Below, piece by piece: positions 1 through 11,404 of a DNA stretch of 64,000 nt; positions within the stretch are counted from its first letter, which is position 1, and each line of letters opens with the position of its first letter. The stretch comes from Puccinia triticina (taxonomy: Eukaryota; Basidiomycota; Pucciniomycetes; Pucciniales; Pucciniaceae), in the NCBI RefSeq assembly GCF_026914185.1, contig NC_070558.1:4278001-4342000 (forward strand), in the 5' to 3' direction. Position numbers and translations under genes: made by a program. The notes under the pieces are model-generated. The model worked only from the letters and a program-made list of their open reading frames with translations, did no database searches and was not told where the DNA came from.

Positions 1-1
1 C

Positions 2-730
2 GCAGACTGGGGGAATTGCCCCGACACTCGCCGCTCTTCCACCAGATTTGCAATTATGTCGGGTACTCACCTTCTGGCCTGGAAATCGTCCAAGCAGGCA
101 ACTGTTTCCTTGTCAACAACAGAGGCCGAGTACAAGGCACTCTCCGATCTTGGCCGGGAACTTGCCTGGTTATCAAATCTAATCTCTGAAGTCAAAATCC
201 GCCCTGAATTGCAGCAAATTCAGGTCCTAGTGGACAACAAAGGAGCAATTGACTTGGCAAAAAGCGAAACCTCACAGGATAGCTTCAGAACCAAACATAT
301 GTCGATCTGCCTACACTTTGTGCGAGAAATCGTGATTCGAAAGCTCATTCAACTCAATTAGATTCGGTCCGAAGCCAACGCGGCTGACTTTCTCACCAAA
401 CCAGTCGGCCGAGTCATCATCCGCAGAGCGCTGGAACTCATCGGCATCAAATCCTGTTTGCAATCTGCTTCCAGTCTACCGGCTCGAAGCATGGCGGGAT
501 GTCAGGATTTGGGTACATCCCCAAATCAGAGGAAGCGCAAGGCAGCTAAACCTAACCCCACAGGGGACCAAGGTGAGCCGGCGCGACCTTCAGGCGCATG
601 CAATATGCATGCTGCCCTCAGGCGGATGGAATGTACTAAAGCTAATTCCTCCGCTCCAAACCTTCTAGCCACGTCAGCAATCAACAAAGCACCCAAGCAA
701 CCCAAACAGGACAAACCACCTTCAAGGTAA
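2..730 (+). pseudogene. Ty1/copia polyprotein, 3' end (RNase H), broken by a stop
   Basis: The reading frame is open from base 2 and shows the copia RNase H signature in order: ADWGNCPDTRRSS, the TEAEY motif, the VDNKGAIDLAK motif and RTKHMSI. A TAG at 359-361 interrupts it. The same frame resumes at once with the typical copia C-terminus ending in ADFLTKPVGR, then a less conserved tail to TAA at 728-730. RNase H degrades the RNA strand during reverse transcription. Protease, integrase and RT lie outside the window. The final TAA sits inside a GTAAGT splice-donor-like sequence. Removing 727-798 (GT...AG, 72 nt) would extend the frame by about 23 codons. The family call is firm; splicing is inference. 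Confidence 0.85.
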
Positions 731-1747
731 GTGAGTCTGTTGGGATAGCCTCAGCTAGGATTGGAGGAGCTGACTAGAGCACATTTATGATCTAACAGCG
801 CACTCGGATCCGACGCCCAAGACCGAACCGTCCAAGCCTCAGCAATAGAATCTCTCACTCCAGTAACATAGGTAAGTTCATTGCTGCAGTGCTCTAGTCA
901 TAAAATGACCTTAGACTGACCGTTGCTCTTACGCACTGTGATAGACAACCGCGGTCCCAAATCTCTCCTAGCTTGTATTGGTGATTCTTGAGTTACAAGA
1001 CACTCGAGCTAAAGTAAGAAGAACCTTTCTTATCAAGCGCGTCCTTAGGAGCGTGAACACTGACAAGATAAATCTTGTCAGCCCTCAGAACTCAAAGGTT
1101 CCTTCAGCTGCACCGCAGCTCTACAGACCAATCTATCTCACTTATACTCAGTACCAAGCGGATCTGCTCCTAGGTACTGCTTTGTTTCTCATTTCTCTCT
1201 CTGTCTCCAAGAATGTTGGATAGACCTATTTAGCTCATATGAAATGATAAACTCCTAGTTGTGTGAAATCTAACAGAGGACAAGCCGCACACTGGAAGTA
1301 CAGCAGCAGAGGACGCCCTGGGGATTATCCAAACTCAAGGGCACCTCTTTTTATACACGTTCCACTTCCCCCAGAAGCTTGCATTGGCCCTGCATGCTAT
1401 TCACATATCCTTGGCAACAATGCCACCGCCACGCCGCTGATGCATCTTTGACCCGCGCGGCACTGACTTCATATGGATGTAACCTACACACCCGGACAAA
1501 TTGGGCAAAGCCGCGGCGCCATGAGGGCGCTGGGGCTGTACAGGCGCCAGTTGGGCGTTACATGACGCCAGCTTGGCGTCACGGTGATAGGGGGCGGGGC
1601 GCCCAAGGCCAGGTGGCGTCAGGACCCACATCAGGTTTTTGTAAGCCACGCTGGGCGCCTTCTGGTCGCCCGTCTCGCAGGCCAACCCGTCGTGATGGTC
1701 GGGCAGGCATCAATCCCTGTAATAATTGGAATAATCCCGACAGCACA
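731..1747. other. Non-coding stretch after copia ORF; possible LTR start
   Basis: No convincing gene. TGTTGGG at 738 resembles a copia LTR start, but no second copy or target duplication is visible. GTAAG-type donors with matching AG acceptors (727-798, and 871 to about 944) suggest a spliced 3' UTR instead. The latter part is GC-rich with repeated GGCGCC words. Confidence 0.3.
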
Positions 1748-1998
1748 CTGATATATAACCAATAAATGAGTTGACTGTTTACCACTGACAACACCTTAGA
1801 TCATACCTAGCACATACCTGATATATAACCAATAAATGAGTTGACTGTTTACCACCGACAACACCTTAGATCACACCTAGCACACACCTGCACGTTGGAC
1901 GAGCAGAGCGAGGATTTTTAGATTTTATTGTGAAGGACACGCGAAGAGGGATTTAGATCAGTCTCTTTTCTTCACTTGAATGTTTTAATTGAGCGTGT
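1748..1998 (-). repeat. Intron-less copy of a spliced transcript
   Basis: On the minus strand this block contains exons A (1959-1998), B (1888-1958) and C (1818-1887) of the neighbouring repeat, joined without the two introns present at 2071-2439. The junctions 1958/1959 and 1887/1888 fall exactly at the predicted splice sites. Exon C is present a second time (1748-1817, 70-bp period), ending at the same ATATATCAG boundary. The spliced frame stops soon after the exon A/B junction, so it is probably untranslated leader or non-coding RNA. A cDNA-derived origin is inferred from the exact intron loss. Confidence 0.7.
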
Positions 1999-2070
1999 AT
2001 AACTTGGATTGATATGAAAACAAAAGGAATATACGAGAAACATGATAGGAGAATGGACTAGCTAGCAAAC

Positions 2071-2439
2071 CTGATATATAACCAATAAATAAGTTGACTG
2101 TTTACCACCGACAACACCTTAGATCACACCTAGCACACACCTATGATGAAATGAATAAAAGTAAATAGAAGAACATTTTAAGTATGTAGATGATGAGATA
2201 TGATAGATAGGAGCAAAGAGTGCATACCTGCACGTTGGACAAGCAGAGCGAGGATTTTTAGATAGATTTTATTGTGAAGGACACACAAAGAGGGATTTAG
2301 ATCTGAATGAGAACATGAATATTGATAAAGAAGATAAGGAAGAGAATGAAAATCAGTCTTGAGTCGGGTTGTTTTTGATTGGGTTGAACTTTGGCTTACC
2401 AGTCTCTTTTCTTCACTTGAATGTTTTAATTGAGCGTGT
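2071..2439 (-). repeat. Intron-containing copy of the same repeat
   Basis: Minus-strand order: exon A 2400-2439, intron 1 2303-2399 (97 nt, GTAAGCC to CATTCAG), exon B 2228-2302, intron 2 2141-2227 (87 nt, GTATGC to ATCATAG), exon C to about 2071. Compared with 1748-1998, the exons match closely (a 4-nt indel in exon B) and the introns are the only large differences. No protein is recognised. Confidence 0.7.
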
Positions 2440-3514
2440 GAAGAAAAAAGACTGGTAAGTTGTCGAGATTTGCGGTTGTTTTGTAGGTGCGGCAAATGAT
2501 TAGGGTTAGGTTTTAAGACTTGATGCGAGTGAGAATTGCATACGCCTCATTCTTCCGGCTGCGTGTTTCGAATACGCAGTCGCGGTTTAGCATACTCTAA
2601 CAATCCCTTGCGCTGCGGTGGCGCTGCCGACATGGGAGGTCCACATCAGGGGGTCGCCCCCAGGCCGCCAACCTGACCCGGTCGCTGGAGTGGCGACACA
2701 GTGAGGCGTCCGGCCCCAAATCGCGGGCGAGCCGGCCGGTTGACCACCTGATGACGCTGGCCATCGACCTTGCATGCCCGCCGTTTAAGGCCGGCTACCG
2801 CTATGTACATGGGACGAAACATCCGAGGAAGGCTTGGATCAAAAATTCTCGCCATCTGCGGCGCTGAGAAGCGCATGACATAAGGCTGGCGGCGCTCTCA
2901 ACAGGGTCCCTATCATGGGAACGCCGGAGGAGTTTCTGGCGCTTTGAGAACACAACCAGCAACCAGCACGTTTGCATCAACAAAAAGCTTGACGGAGAAC
3001 CACTCGATGACTCTGTTGGATTCCTTAGCTCAGGATCCCAATTGTCCTTCATGGTCCAGCCGCCCAATCCACTCCTCCAACTTTGCTGATCAATTTTTAC
3101 AGCTTTGATTTCATGTATCTCTCATTCCAAATTGTTACTACCCATTCAAATAAAGACCTTGTCTTATTCATGATTGAGTATTGCTGATTGAACTGTACAG
3201 TTTATCAATTTAAAAAGCTTAAAATTTAGTTCTTCACTGACACAAATGTCATAGGAGTTTCTGAGCTAGGTACATGATTTTATACAAAGTGATAAAATCA
3301 TCTTTAATGTGAGCTACATCCTCAAGAAAATGGGTACTAAAGTTTTTCAAATTCCAATTGTGAAACCCTGGAAAAACAAATGATGCTCGTCAATTGTGGA
3401 TAATGCAAGTTACAGTCAAACCTATGAAACCACATTCTTGTTTAAGGGAGTAACTTTCCAAACCCCACACTCATTTAGGTTCACCAAAATTTAATTTTGG
3501 TGAGTAGCTAACTC
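2440..3514. other. No recognisable gene
   Basis: About 2500-2900 is GC-rich with no frame showing family motifs. About 3060-3510 is AT-rich and featureless. I see no coding region I can support. Confidence 0.5.
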
Positions 3515-4690
3515 TTGAAACCACATAAACTGCCTAACTGCGCCACCGCTACCGCCTTAGCCCAGCCGCCAAAGAACGGCTTCGAAGGGCTAGAAGCAGC
3601 CTTGCCGGACCTGCAGGAGGGATTCCTCAAGCTCCCAGAAGAGGAGCCGCTCCCCCCAGATACTGGGATCCCTCCGGCCCTATACCAGCCAAGGGAGACA
3701 TCTATAGCCCTAGCATCAAGCAGATCCACGCCAGTTCTGCGGCCCATCGACAGAGAGAAGATAGATTTAATGGTGAACCTTCCTCTGACGAGTCAACCGC
3801 CCTCCCAGCCTACCAACCCAGAGGGCATGACCCAATCTAGCCCTCCTTCCGTACACTCAGAACCCTCCGGACCTATGCATCTTATCCCGGAAGAGGAGGA
3901 GCTATTGAGCCTCATCAGCATGTTCAACGAGCAGTTCAACCTGTTTGTCCGCGCCAGGGAGGCGCAGAACACGTTAACTATGAGGCGCCTCCTCTCCCAA
4001 GCGTCTCTGACCCAAGAGATGATAATAGAACCCGTTGGGAGGAACAACCCAATCCGTCTCTGTCAAGAATGGATACCCAGAGACAAGCTACACAGCCTGG
4101 AAGCTTCCCTAATGATTTAGAACAACGGCCCAGGACCGCAGAACTTGCCGGCGCAAATAATCCGGCCTCCTTTGCAACTAGCCATAGTGCCGCACGCCAG
4201 TTAGCAACCTATTCTAGCGACGCCGACTCCAGAACCCACGGGCTCTCAACTACGAGCTATGGCGCAGGAGTTCCAGGGTCCTACCCCCTCGAACCATCCA
4301 CAGTTTCAGCCACAGCCGCAGTCAAAGCCGCGCCTAGAGAACCAGAATTACCACGGTCCTCCAATGCCGCCGCCGCCACCGCCGCAGATGCTCCAAGTGA
4401 GGCCGCCACCAGCTTCTATACCGCGAGAAGTGGTTCAGTTGTTCCGCCCCAGCCCGAATCATCAAACTGGCGGGTACAATCCACACCTTTATCCTCACAT
4501 GCTGCAAAGATTTGCAGACCACAACCCCCCTCATCCTCAAGGCAACTGGAGAGGATCAGAGATGAACTGGAGACGCCCACGGGACAATACTCAGAGGGTT
4601 CCAGAAATAGAAGAATACCTAATGAGAGCCACACGAGGAGTGAGGAGAGGCTATGGAAGCAAGAGAGCCAGGGGGAGAGGCCCTTATTAG
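3515..4690 (+). pseudogene. Proline-rich ORF upstream of a Ty3/gypsy gag
   Basis: One frame runs from 3515 to the stop after RGRGPY at 4690, with in-frame stops at 4118-4120 and about 4187. The product is rich in proline and glutamine with a basic RRGYGSKRARGRG tail. A second frame (4069-5577) overlaps and is also open, so the choice rests on sequence character. The stretch immediately precedes the coiled-coil gag below and probably belongs to the same retroelement. Function is unknown. Confidence 0.4.
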
Positions 4691-6595
4691 ATGAATCTTT
4701 GCCTAAAAGTTCCCTAACTAGTGATTCACCATTAGGTCTTAGTTTGGATATTGATAATCTTTCTGATCCCTCAAATAGAGAGTTTTTTCTCAATAACCTT
4801 AACAATGAAATGTCTAGAAATGGCCCTTTATTTCTAGAAGAAAAACTACAAGTCTTGTTCTTTAAATTTCTTTCTGAATTATCTGGTACTGTTGAAACTA
4901 TTCCAGGTACTCTTCTTGAATCCTGTGTCAGCAATTTCAAAGATGTCTTGAATCATTCCATCCTTGATCTGTTTAAAAATGATTTCATTCCCTTTTTACT
5001 TGACCAAATCCTGAATAACATAGGTGAGAGTTTCAGAGAGAAATCCACAGTGAACAACAATGTGTTAGAACAATTGAAAAAACACATAGATGAGAAATTT
5101 GAGACAGTTCAAGACTTGATTCTGGTAAATGAATCTCAATGTCATTCCAACATGGATACAATTGGTCAAAATCTGAAAGATTTTGAGGAGAAAGTGAGCA
5201 ACAATCTTTCATCCATTGGTAATCAGATCAATGATCTTCATGCAAATGAGCACGACAGATTTGAACAATCGAAGACAAGATTCAGTGACATATCTTCTGT
5301 AGTAAATTTTGTGAACACAAAGCTGGATTCTTTGGTAATACCAGATGATAGAGAACAACCACCACATCTCTTATACAATAATCCTTTTCAGAATGTCCAT
5401 CATGAGCAACAACAGGAAAACAGAGCCCCTCCTCCTGTTCCTACTCCTGAACCCCAGAGACCATCAAGAGATAAATTCCCCAAACCTGCAAGCAATACTC
5501 CTAATGCAAATTCTCAAGAAGAATTCCCTTACATTGATCATGGAGCAGTAGACTTTGAAATGAGGAAGGAATTGTGAAAGGTATTCCTAAGAATGGAGAC
5601 TGGGAGAAATTCTCTGGAGAATTGCCTTACAATCATGAACTTTGGATTAAAAACACTGATATCCTTGTCAGAGACTACTTGATGCTAGATAATATGATAA
5701 TCAGTAGATTAAAAATCTTGTTGACTGACACTGCAAGGAATTGGTACCTAGGCATCAGAGATCAGTATGGAAACAAATCTTGGGCTTGGTGGAAGAATGC
5801 CATCAGAAATAAGTTTGGCACTGAGAACTGGAAATGGAAAATGCAACAGGAGTTTGAGAGTGATCACTTTGCCTATGATGGGAGGAAAATCCATAAATGG
5901 TTTGGTGATCAGAGAGAAAGACTGAAAGCTTATCAACCTGAACTCAGTCAGTATCTTATTTGTGAGAAGATCTTAAAGCAATGCCCTCCAAACCTTGAGC
6001 ATGCTATTAAAAGCAGATATAAAAGAGATGCTACTGAGATGAGCTTTGAGGATATGGTTATAATTGCTGAAGAAGTCATAGACAGAGTCATGAAAAGGAA
6101 TAAACCTGTGACAAACAATTATAATGCTCCAAACAGATCCCAATGGAGAAATAATCCTGCCCCTGAGAAAACTGATAAGCCAACGGACTCCTCTACAAAA
6201 AGGAATCCTGTCTCTGCCCCTGAGAAGGAAAAACTTATATGCCATTTCTGCAAACACACTGGCCACTTCTCCAGGGAATGCCCTAAGAAGAAAAACAGAA
6301 TCAACAATGTAGGAATGGATGATGATGATGATCCCAAGAGTGACAATGAGGAAGATCAAAGTGTACCACAGAAATATGAATCAGAAATAGATGAAGAAGA
6401 AGAGAATCATGGAACCAACCACATGATCCTTGCTATGGACAATGGAAATGGTGCCAACTATGATACCTTAGTTGACTTTGATTTTGGATCACATGCTGTA
6501 GAGTGTGAGATAAACCAAGACTTCTCCATTGCTGAAATTCAAGCTGAAACTCATCAACCTCAGACCTGGGCACAAAAAAGGAACGATCTGGCTTA
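4691..6595 (+). pseudogene. Ty3/gypsy gag with CCHC zinc knuckle
   Basis: The N-terminal part (to 5577) is helical and coiled-coil-like with many Glu/Lys/Asn. It ends FEMRKEL at a TGA. The next frame (from 5574) continues with GDWEKFSG and the capsid-like region (WYLGIRDQYGNKSWAWW). The offset suggests a 1-nt indel, because no canonical slippery heptamer is present. A retroviral-type zinc knuckle, CHFCKHTGHFSREC (C-x2-C-x4-H-x4-C), lies at about 6240-6281 and is followed by an acidic tail. The gag coats the element RNA. Its 3' end is cut by the opposing DIRS-like element near 6590, and protease and RT are missing. Confidence 0.75.
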
Positions 6596-7518
6596 TCCTC
6601 TTTTCTATTTTCCCTTCAGGTAACTGGACCTTCTTATTGATGCCGTTCCACACAAAGCCAATGAACTTCTGCTTGTCAGAGAAGTTTGTGAATATCTTCT
6701 TGTTTGTCAAGACTCCCAACTCCAAAGATTTCTCTACAATATCGCGCATATCCACCGGTGCTCCTTTTACTTGCACAAAAAGGTTATTGTTGACCCACCT
6801 GAAAACCGTAACTAAATCAAAGCAACTTTTCATTATCAGTTTCCACGCGTCCGCTGGCCGCCCGAAAGAGCCACACCCAGCTACGCCCCCGAAGGTGATG
6901 CATGTGTTTAACAGGAAATTGCCTTCAAAATCTTTTAGAAGCAAATACCTCCACTGCTCCATCTTTGTAGGAATTTGCCAATAGGCTTTTTTGCAGTAAA
7001 ATAAAGCCAACTCCAGTTTCCGGTCGTTGCCCACAAAGAATTTTGACACAACATTGAAATCATCCCATGTTGTGTTGAAAATTGACAAATGAGTTTACCG
7101 ACTTGATATCTGCATCTCCCCTTGGGAAGGACAGATTGTTGATTGGTCGGACTGCACCGTCATTGTTGACCACCGCTCCTAGAGGATTGGACCTAAAGAG
7201 GTCAAACCTAGCTGAAACTTCTTCCCGAGAGAAAGGGCCAAACATCCGCCCAGTTCTTAGTTTGTGTTGAATTGACTCTTCTATCTTTATCCTTGCAAGC
7301 TTGGAAGATTTATGATTGTCTGGTGTGAAACAATCCAGATTCCCTAACCTATGATAGGAAATACCTTGATCAAACCCTTTCTTGAAACCTAGTAGTACGT
7401 CGTCATAATCCAGCAAAAGACCATTTTCCAATAAGGCTGCACGCCAAGCCGCCAAATTCATTTCACAACGCGCATTTGATGGCCAAAGTTTCTCTGTATC
7501 TCCCTCCATCAAATTCAC
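6596..7518 (-). pseudogene. Reverse transcriptase fragment, DIRS-like
   Basis: Two minus-strand frames (7518-7060, then 7088-6489) join by a frameshift. They give a reverse transcriptase with KKAYWQIPTK, ITFGGVAGCGSFGRPADAW and FRWVNNNLFV. This pattern, a glycine-rich FGG segment before the catalytic site, resembles DIRS-type rather than Ty1 or Ty3 RT. The expected DD pair in the catalytic motif reads NN, so the enzyme should be dead. The thumb region is truncated near 6596 where the gypsy gag begins, and no tyrosine recombinase is visible. Removing the 7527-8003 insertion leaves the frame open upstream of 7518. Confidence 0.55.
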
Positions 7519-7519
7519 A

Positions 7520-8010
7520 ACGGTGTCAACACTGGGTCGCTACGCTACGCTACGCTATTTCAGCGCTACGCGTTAGCGTAGCGGCAAAAAGCGCCCGGCT
7601 ATTTTGCATAGCGTTAGCGCGCTGTTAGCGCCGCTACGCTACGCTAATTTTCAGCGGCGCTAACAGCGCGCCAATTCTTTGTTAGCGTTAGCGCGCCGCT
7701 ACAGTCGCTACGCTACGCTGCGCTGCGCTACAGCGCTTTTAGCGGAAAAAAAGCCCTTTTTTCCCGCTAAAGGCGCTGTAGCGCAGCGTAGCGCGCGCTC
7801 TTTTGCGCCCTGCATGTTTAGCGTTAGCGCAATTGCGCGCATCTGCGCTAACGCTACGCTATCAGCTAAAATAGCTGCGCACCGCGTGCGCGTAGCGTTA
7901 GCGCATATGCGTGCAATTGCGCTAACACTACGCTAAAAAATAGCGCATTTGCGCTGCGCTACGCTACGCTAACCGCTATGGTTAGCGTAGCGACCCAGTG
8001 TTGACGGTGT
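7520..8010. mobile_element. 477-bp inverted-repeat element, 7-bp TSD ACGGTGT
   Basis: The element proper is 7527-8003. Its ends are inverted repeats (CAACACTGGGTCGCTACG and its complement), flanked by perfect copies of ACGGTGT at 7520-7526 and 8004-8010. The interior is almost entirely permutations of GCTACGCTA and GTTAGCG on both strands. It has no coding capacity. It interrupts the DIRS-like coding region. The same family occurs at 30726-31200, and more distantly at 22000-22407. Confidence 0.85.
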
Positions 8011-8239
8011 GCGTAGAAAAATCCTCATTTCTGCTACTATGATAAACAAACGAAAAGAAGAAACACAATGGACGCGAGAAAAAAAATGAGTAATCTATCT
8101 GTCTGCGACTCGCTCCATGTTACCAATGAAATTGGTTTGGTAGAGAAAAAAACAATTTCCAGTTGCCTTCGTGTACTGCACACATTTGAAGCTGGAGTAC
8201 TGGAACGAGGAGAGAACAAGGGAGCCTACTGTGGGTCTT

Positions 8240-9352
8240 TTTCCTTCACGGCTGATTTTCCATTCTCTTTTTTAGTCCCATATCTTGAAGGACCGTGATC
8301 GCGTCCATAGCCACCGGGAGCACCCCAATTATAGCCTCCAGCAAAATCGTCTTGTTGATGATAATCCTGGTCTGAATAGTCGCGGTATCTTCTGTTATAC
8401 CCGTCATCTTGATGATAGTCCGGGTGGGCCGACTAGTCCGAATGTCTTCTTTCTTGGCCGAAACGGTCTCCAGATCCTTGACCCCTTGAACCTCCTCTGC
8501 CTCTTGTAGAAAGCCTGCTCTCTTGACAACCGACATAGTCTTCCTGCACCTTCCCTTTTGATTCTTTTGGTTTACCTGTCTTCAGATCCCAGCCAAACTT
8601 CTTCCCTCCGTACGCATAAGGATTGTCGGTCCATTCAAGTTCGTCTAAAGCCTTTGTTACATTGTAAGCTCTAACTCTGACATCTTCTCTGTAGATTGAT
8701 ATGTCTACCGCCGAGACAACTCCTTCATCCACCGGCACTTGATAAGAGAAGGTGTTCTGCCTCACGATCAAGTCGTACTGGAAACCGGTGAGAAATTTGA
8801 ATTTTTTGATGATCTTATTGACGTTTGCCTTATGTTGGAGGATCCACTTGGCAAAATCAGGAAAGTTATACATATCCCTGTACGTTATGTAGAAATTTCT
8901 GTGGTTAGGCGTCCACTTGACAAAGGTTTGTGACCATTTGTTTGGATAGTCGCATCCCGTATAATTTCCGTCTTTTTCATCTGACCTAGATCTCTTATTC
9001 TTATGAGGTTGGATAGCTTCCTCTTGCCAATCTTTGTCAAAAATCGTCAAAGGCAGAGGGCCCCTAAATTATCGAATGTTCTTGTTGAAATACGGGGTAA
9101 AACCCATGTCAAAATGCCTAGGAAGCAATCCCTTGATAAAAACAATTGTTGTCTTCTCTGCAGCTCGTTTCGCGACGTTGGGCGCTGTGACAATAGCGTT
9201 GGACGATTTCGCCCGCAAAACATTTGGCTTCATTATTGGTGGGCCTCATGAGCTAGAAACGTTCGTGGTCGCGAGAGCTTTGACCTCCTTCTTATATAAA
9301 CCAAAAAAGAACTCCGCATCTTCTTCGTCGCCCTTATTCACTGCCTCTGTCA
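8240..9352 (-). pseudogene. DIRS-like element ORF1, C-terminal part
   Basis: One minus-strand frame runs from about 9352 to 8240 with in-frame stops at about 9247, 9069 and 8436. It includes KGLLPRHFDMGF, LTIFDKDWQEEAIQ and a C-terminal Arg/Gly and Tyr/Asp-rich tail (GGYNWGAPGGYG). An ATG lies at 9233, but the frame continues upstream of it, so this is part of a longer protein. It precedes the RT fragment on the same strand, as the capsid-like ORF of such elements does. An RNA-binding role for the RGG-like tail is inference. Confidence 0.5.
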
Positions 9353-10345
9353 GCCGGGCTACTATAATAAGTTAGAGCCCGGCTAACTATTGTAACAGTA
9401 CAAAAATTGTATGTAATAATAGCGGCGCAGAGCGCCGCGTACAAAATAGACTTCTTTCTTGTAAGAAAAGACCTAACTGCGGCGCGGAGCGCCGCGTACA
9501 TAAAAAAGATCCCTTAAAAATGAGTAAGGATAGTACGCTCCGGCCAAAGAAGCGGCAGGAGAAAGAACAGTAGATTCAAAACCCGTTCTCAAGCCTAGAG
9601 AACGGGTCGCCAGACACTCTCAGGAGACTACTAAACCAAGAGTAGTCTCCATGAGAAATAGAAGGGCTTCGGTCGGGGAGGAGAGAAAGAATTATACTAC
9701 TCCTCCTCCCCCGGCCGATGATGGAACACAAACCACGCTATTCCTCGAGCCGAGGAATAGCAAAAAGATTGAATAACAAATAAAAGTGAACAGGAGCAAA
9801 GGGACTAGTAGAATCCCCCTTCACTCCCGTCACCCTTGAAAGAAGCACTACTTCCTCCGGCCGAGAAACCGAGGAAGTATTTGCAATAAGAACTACAACC
9901 CTACCGGTTGTAGCTCGAATATATAATCGAGGGCCTTTGGGCGAAGGAAGGCCCCTCAGATACCTTTCATAACCAGCTTGAGGCCTAGCCAGTCTTGCCA
10001 CTCGTCCTACCAACCAGTACGCCAGCCTGCCTTTGCCTTGACTTTGGTTTTTATCGGATCACTTGTGTTTTTTTGCCGCAGACTCCCTTTTACAAGTAAG
10101 TCTGTGTTTTTTTCCTTTCTACCGGGATTTCCATCCCTTTATATCTCCTGGGAGCATTTCGACGCGCAAATACCCCCTTGTTAAGGGCCCCAGACGTCAC
10201 AGGCTACAAACACCCCTGTGCATTCAGTGCGTTGGCCCTGTAAGAACTGCGGAGGGCAATAAAAAACCCCAGGCGCCGCTGGCCCCTCCGTTAACCTATT
10301 TTTTGGTTCATTAGAAATAGCTTTCTAAGCTATTTCACACTTTTT
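9353..10345 (-). other. Non-coding insertion splitting ORF1, possibly an LTR
   Basis: The ORF1 frame is open on both sides of this roughly 1-kb block (SKAR upstream, LTEAVNKGDEED downstream) but not within it. It carries many short hairpins (for example the paired AGCCGGGCT/AGCCCGGCT near 9355-9395, and GGCGCGGAGCGCC near 9481) and a minus-strand GATATAAAGGG TATA-like box near 10150. I could not find a clean target duplication, so the identity is uncertain. Confidence 0.35.
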
Positions 10346-11108
10346 ACCGCGCTTTTGATGCGCGCGCTACTGTACCGTGCTCTGTCGCCGGCGTAGCTAG
10401 AAGAGCACTTGTGCTCTTGGCATCACCGAGCCTGACAGCTTCGGTTATCTTCTCCCATAACTTTTCTCTCTTCGTCTTCTTTTGAACGACGTCAACCGGG
10501 ACAACAATCGTAGGGAGATCAGATTGATTTCCAGATTGGTTATTGTTGACTACTACAGAGTCTGAATCGATAATCGGCAGAACGCTTGAAAGAATAGATT
10601 TGTATTGCGCGGCTGTGTCTTCTGCAGATGTAGCTCCGTTTTTATCACGCGTGTCCTCTGTATGACCTGGGGCCTCTTTATCATGAAGAATAAGATCCGA
10701 TTTGTTTTCAACACTATGTATGCAATCTCTACAACTCAGAGAATGCTAACCTTTAAACGCATTACTGTTGTCGCTGTCGCTGCCATCTGGGACAATCTCT
10801 ATACCGATTTGATTTCCTTCTTTAGCTGTACATTCCAAAGATAATCCAAAGTTAGCTTGCCATCAACTCTGGCTGCTTTAATGTGACCCTTTGAACTAAC
10901 AAATTAAGTTTGGATTGTTTATAGTGCTTGGTGGAGTCTCTTGACCTCTGTTTACGTCATCGTTCTTTGGATCACCTAGGGTAATACCCTGTATAGCAGT
11001 GTCACTTGTCTGCGTATTCTTTGCTGCCAATCGTCGTGTTGCGCGCTTCACCATTTCATCAACCATTGTAAATAGTTTGAAGAGTTTTGATCGAAGAAAG
11101 GTTGTCAA
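10346..11108 (-). pseudogene. DIRS-like element ORF1, N-terminal part
   Basis: From 11108 the frame gives a start-like region (an ATG at MVDEMVKRATRRLAAK) and then a charged, low-complexity stretch. After small frame breaks around 10720-10900 it returns to the same phase from 10718 to 10345 (VENKSDLILHDKEAPG, VVPVDVVQKKTKREKLWEKI). It lies upstream of and in phase with 9352-8240, so I take both as one ORF split by the 9353-10345 block. CT-rich sequence upstream (11110-11250) could be its leader. No known domain is recognised. Confidence 0.4.
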
Positions 11109-11404
11109 GTGAGAAGTGAAATCTGAAAAAGATGCGGTGCTGAGGAAGAGAAACCGCAGGATATGGAAATGAGGAAGCTGTGGTAGTAAGAGCGGTAAAG
11201 ATGAGGTGACACGATGATGGAGAAAAACTCAGGACAGGAGGGGGTGGGGCTGGTACTATAGGTGACCGGAAAAGCCCTGACAACTGAGCTTGGTCCCTTT
11301 GACTCAAGTCAGCCCTCCTCTGAGTTTCCTCCCGGTCTGGCCTGGCTCCACAGCTTGCGTGCTTGGACCTTGGTGACCTCCCCTAGCGGTCTGGTCACTG
11401 TCCA

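Noticed and set aside
4069..4690. Open frame overlapping the proline-rich ORF
   Set aside because: Both frames are open here. The other frame continues the character of 3515-4120 and ends at a natural stop, so this part of the longer frame is probably a shadow; not fully certain.
5571..5580. Possible programmed -1 frameshift in gag
   Set aside because: No X-XXY-YYZ slippery heptamer or clear downstream structure; a 1-nt indel in a decayed element is simpler.
7679..7936. Alanine/arginine-rich ORF
   Set aside because: It lies wholly inside the GCTACG-word element and arises from the repeat.
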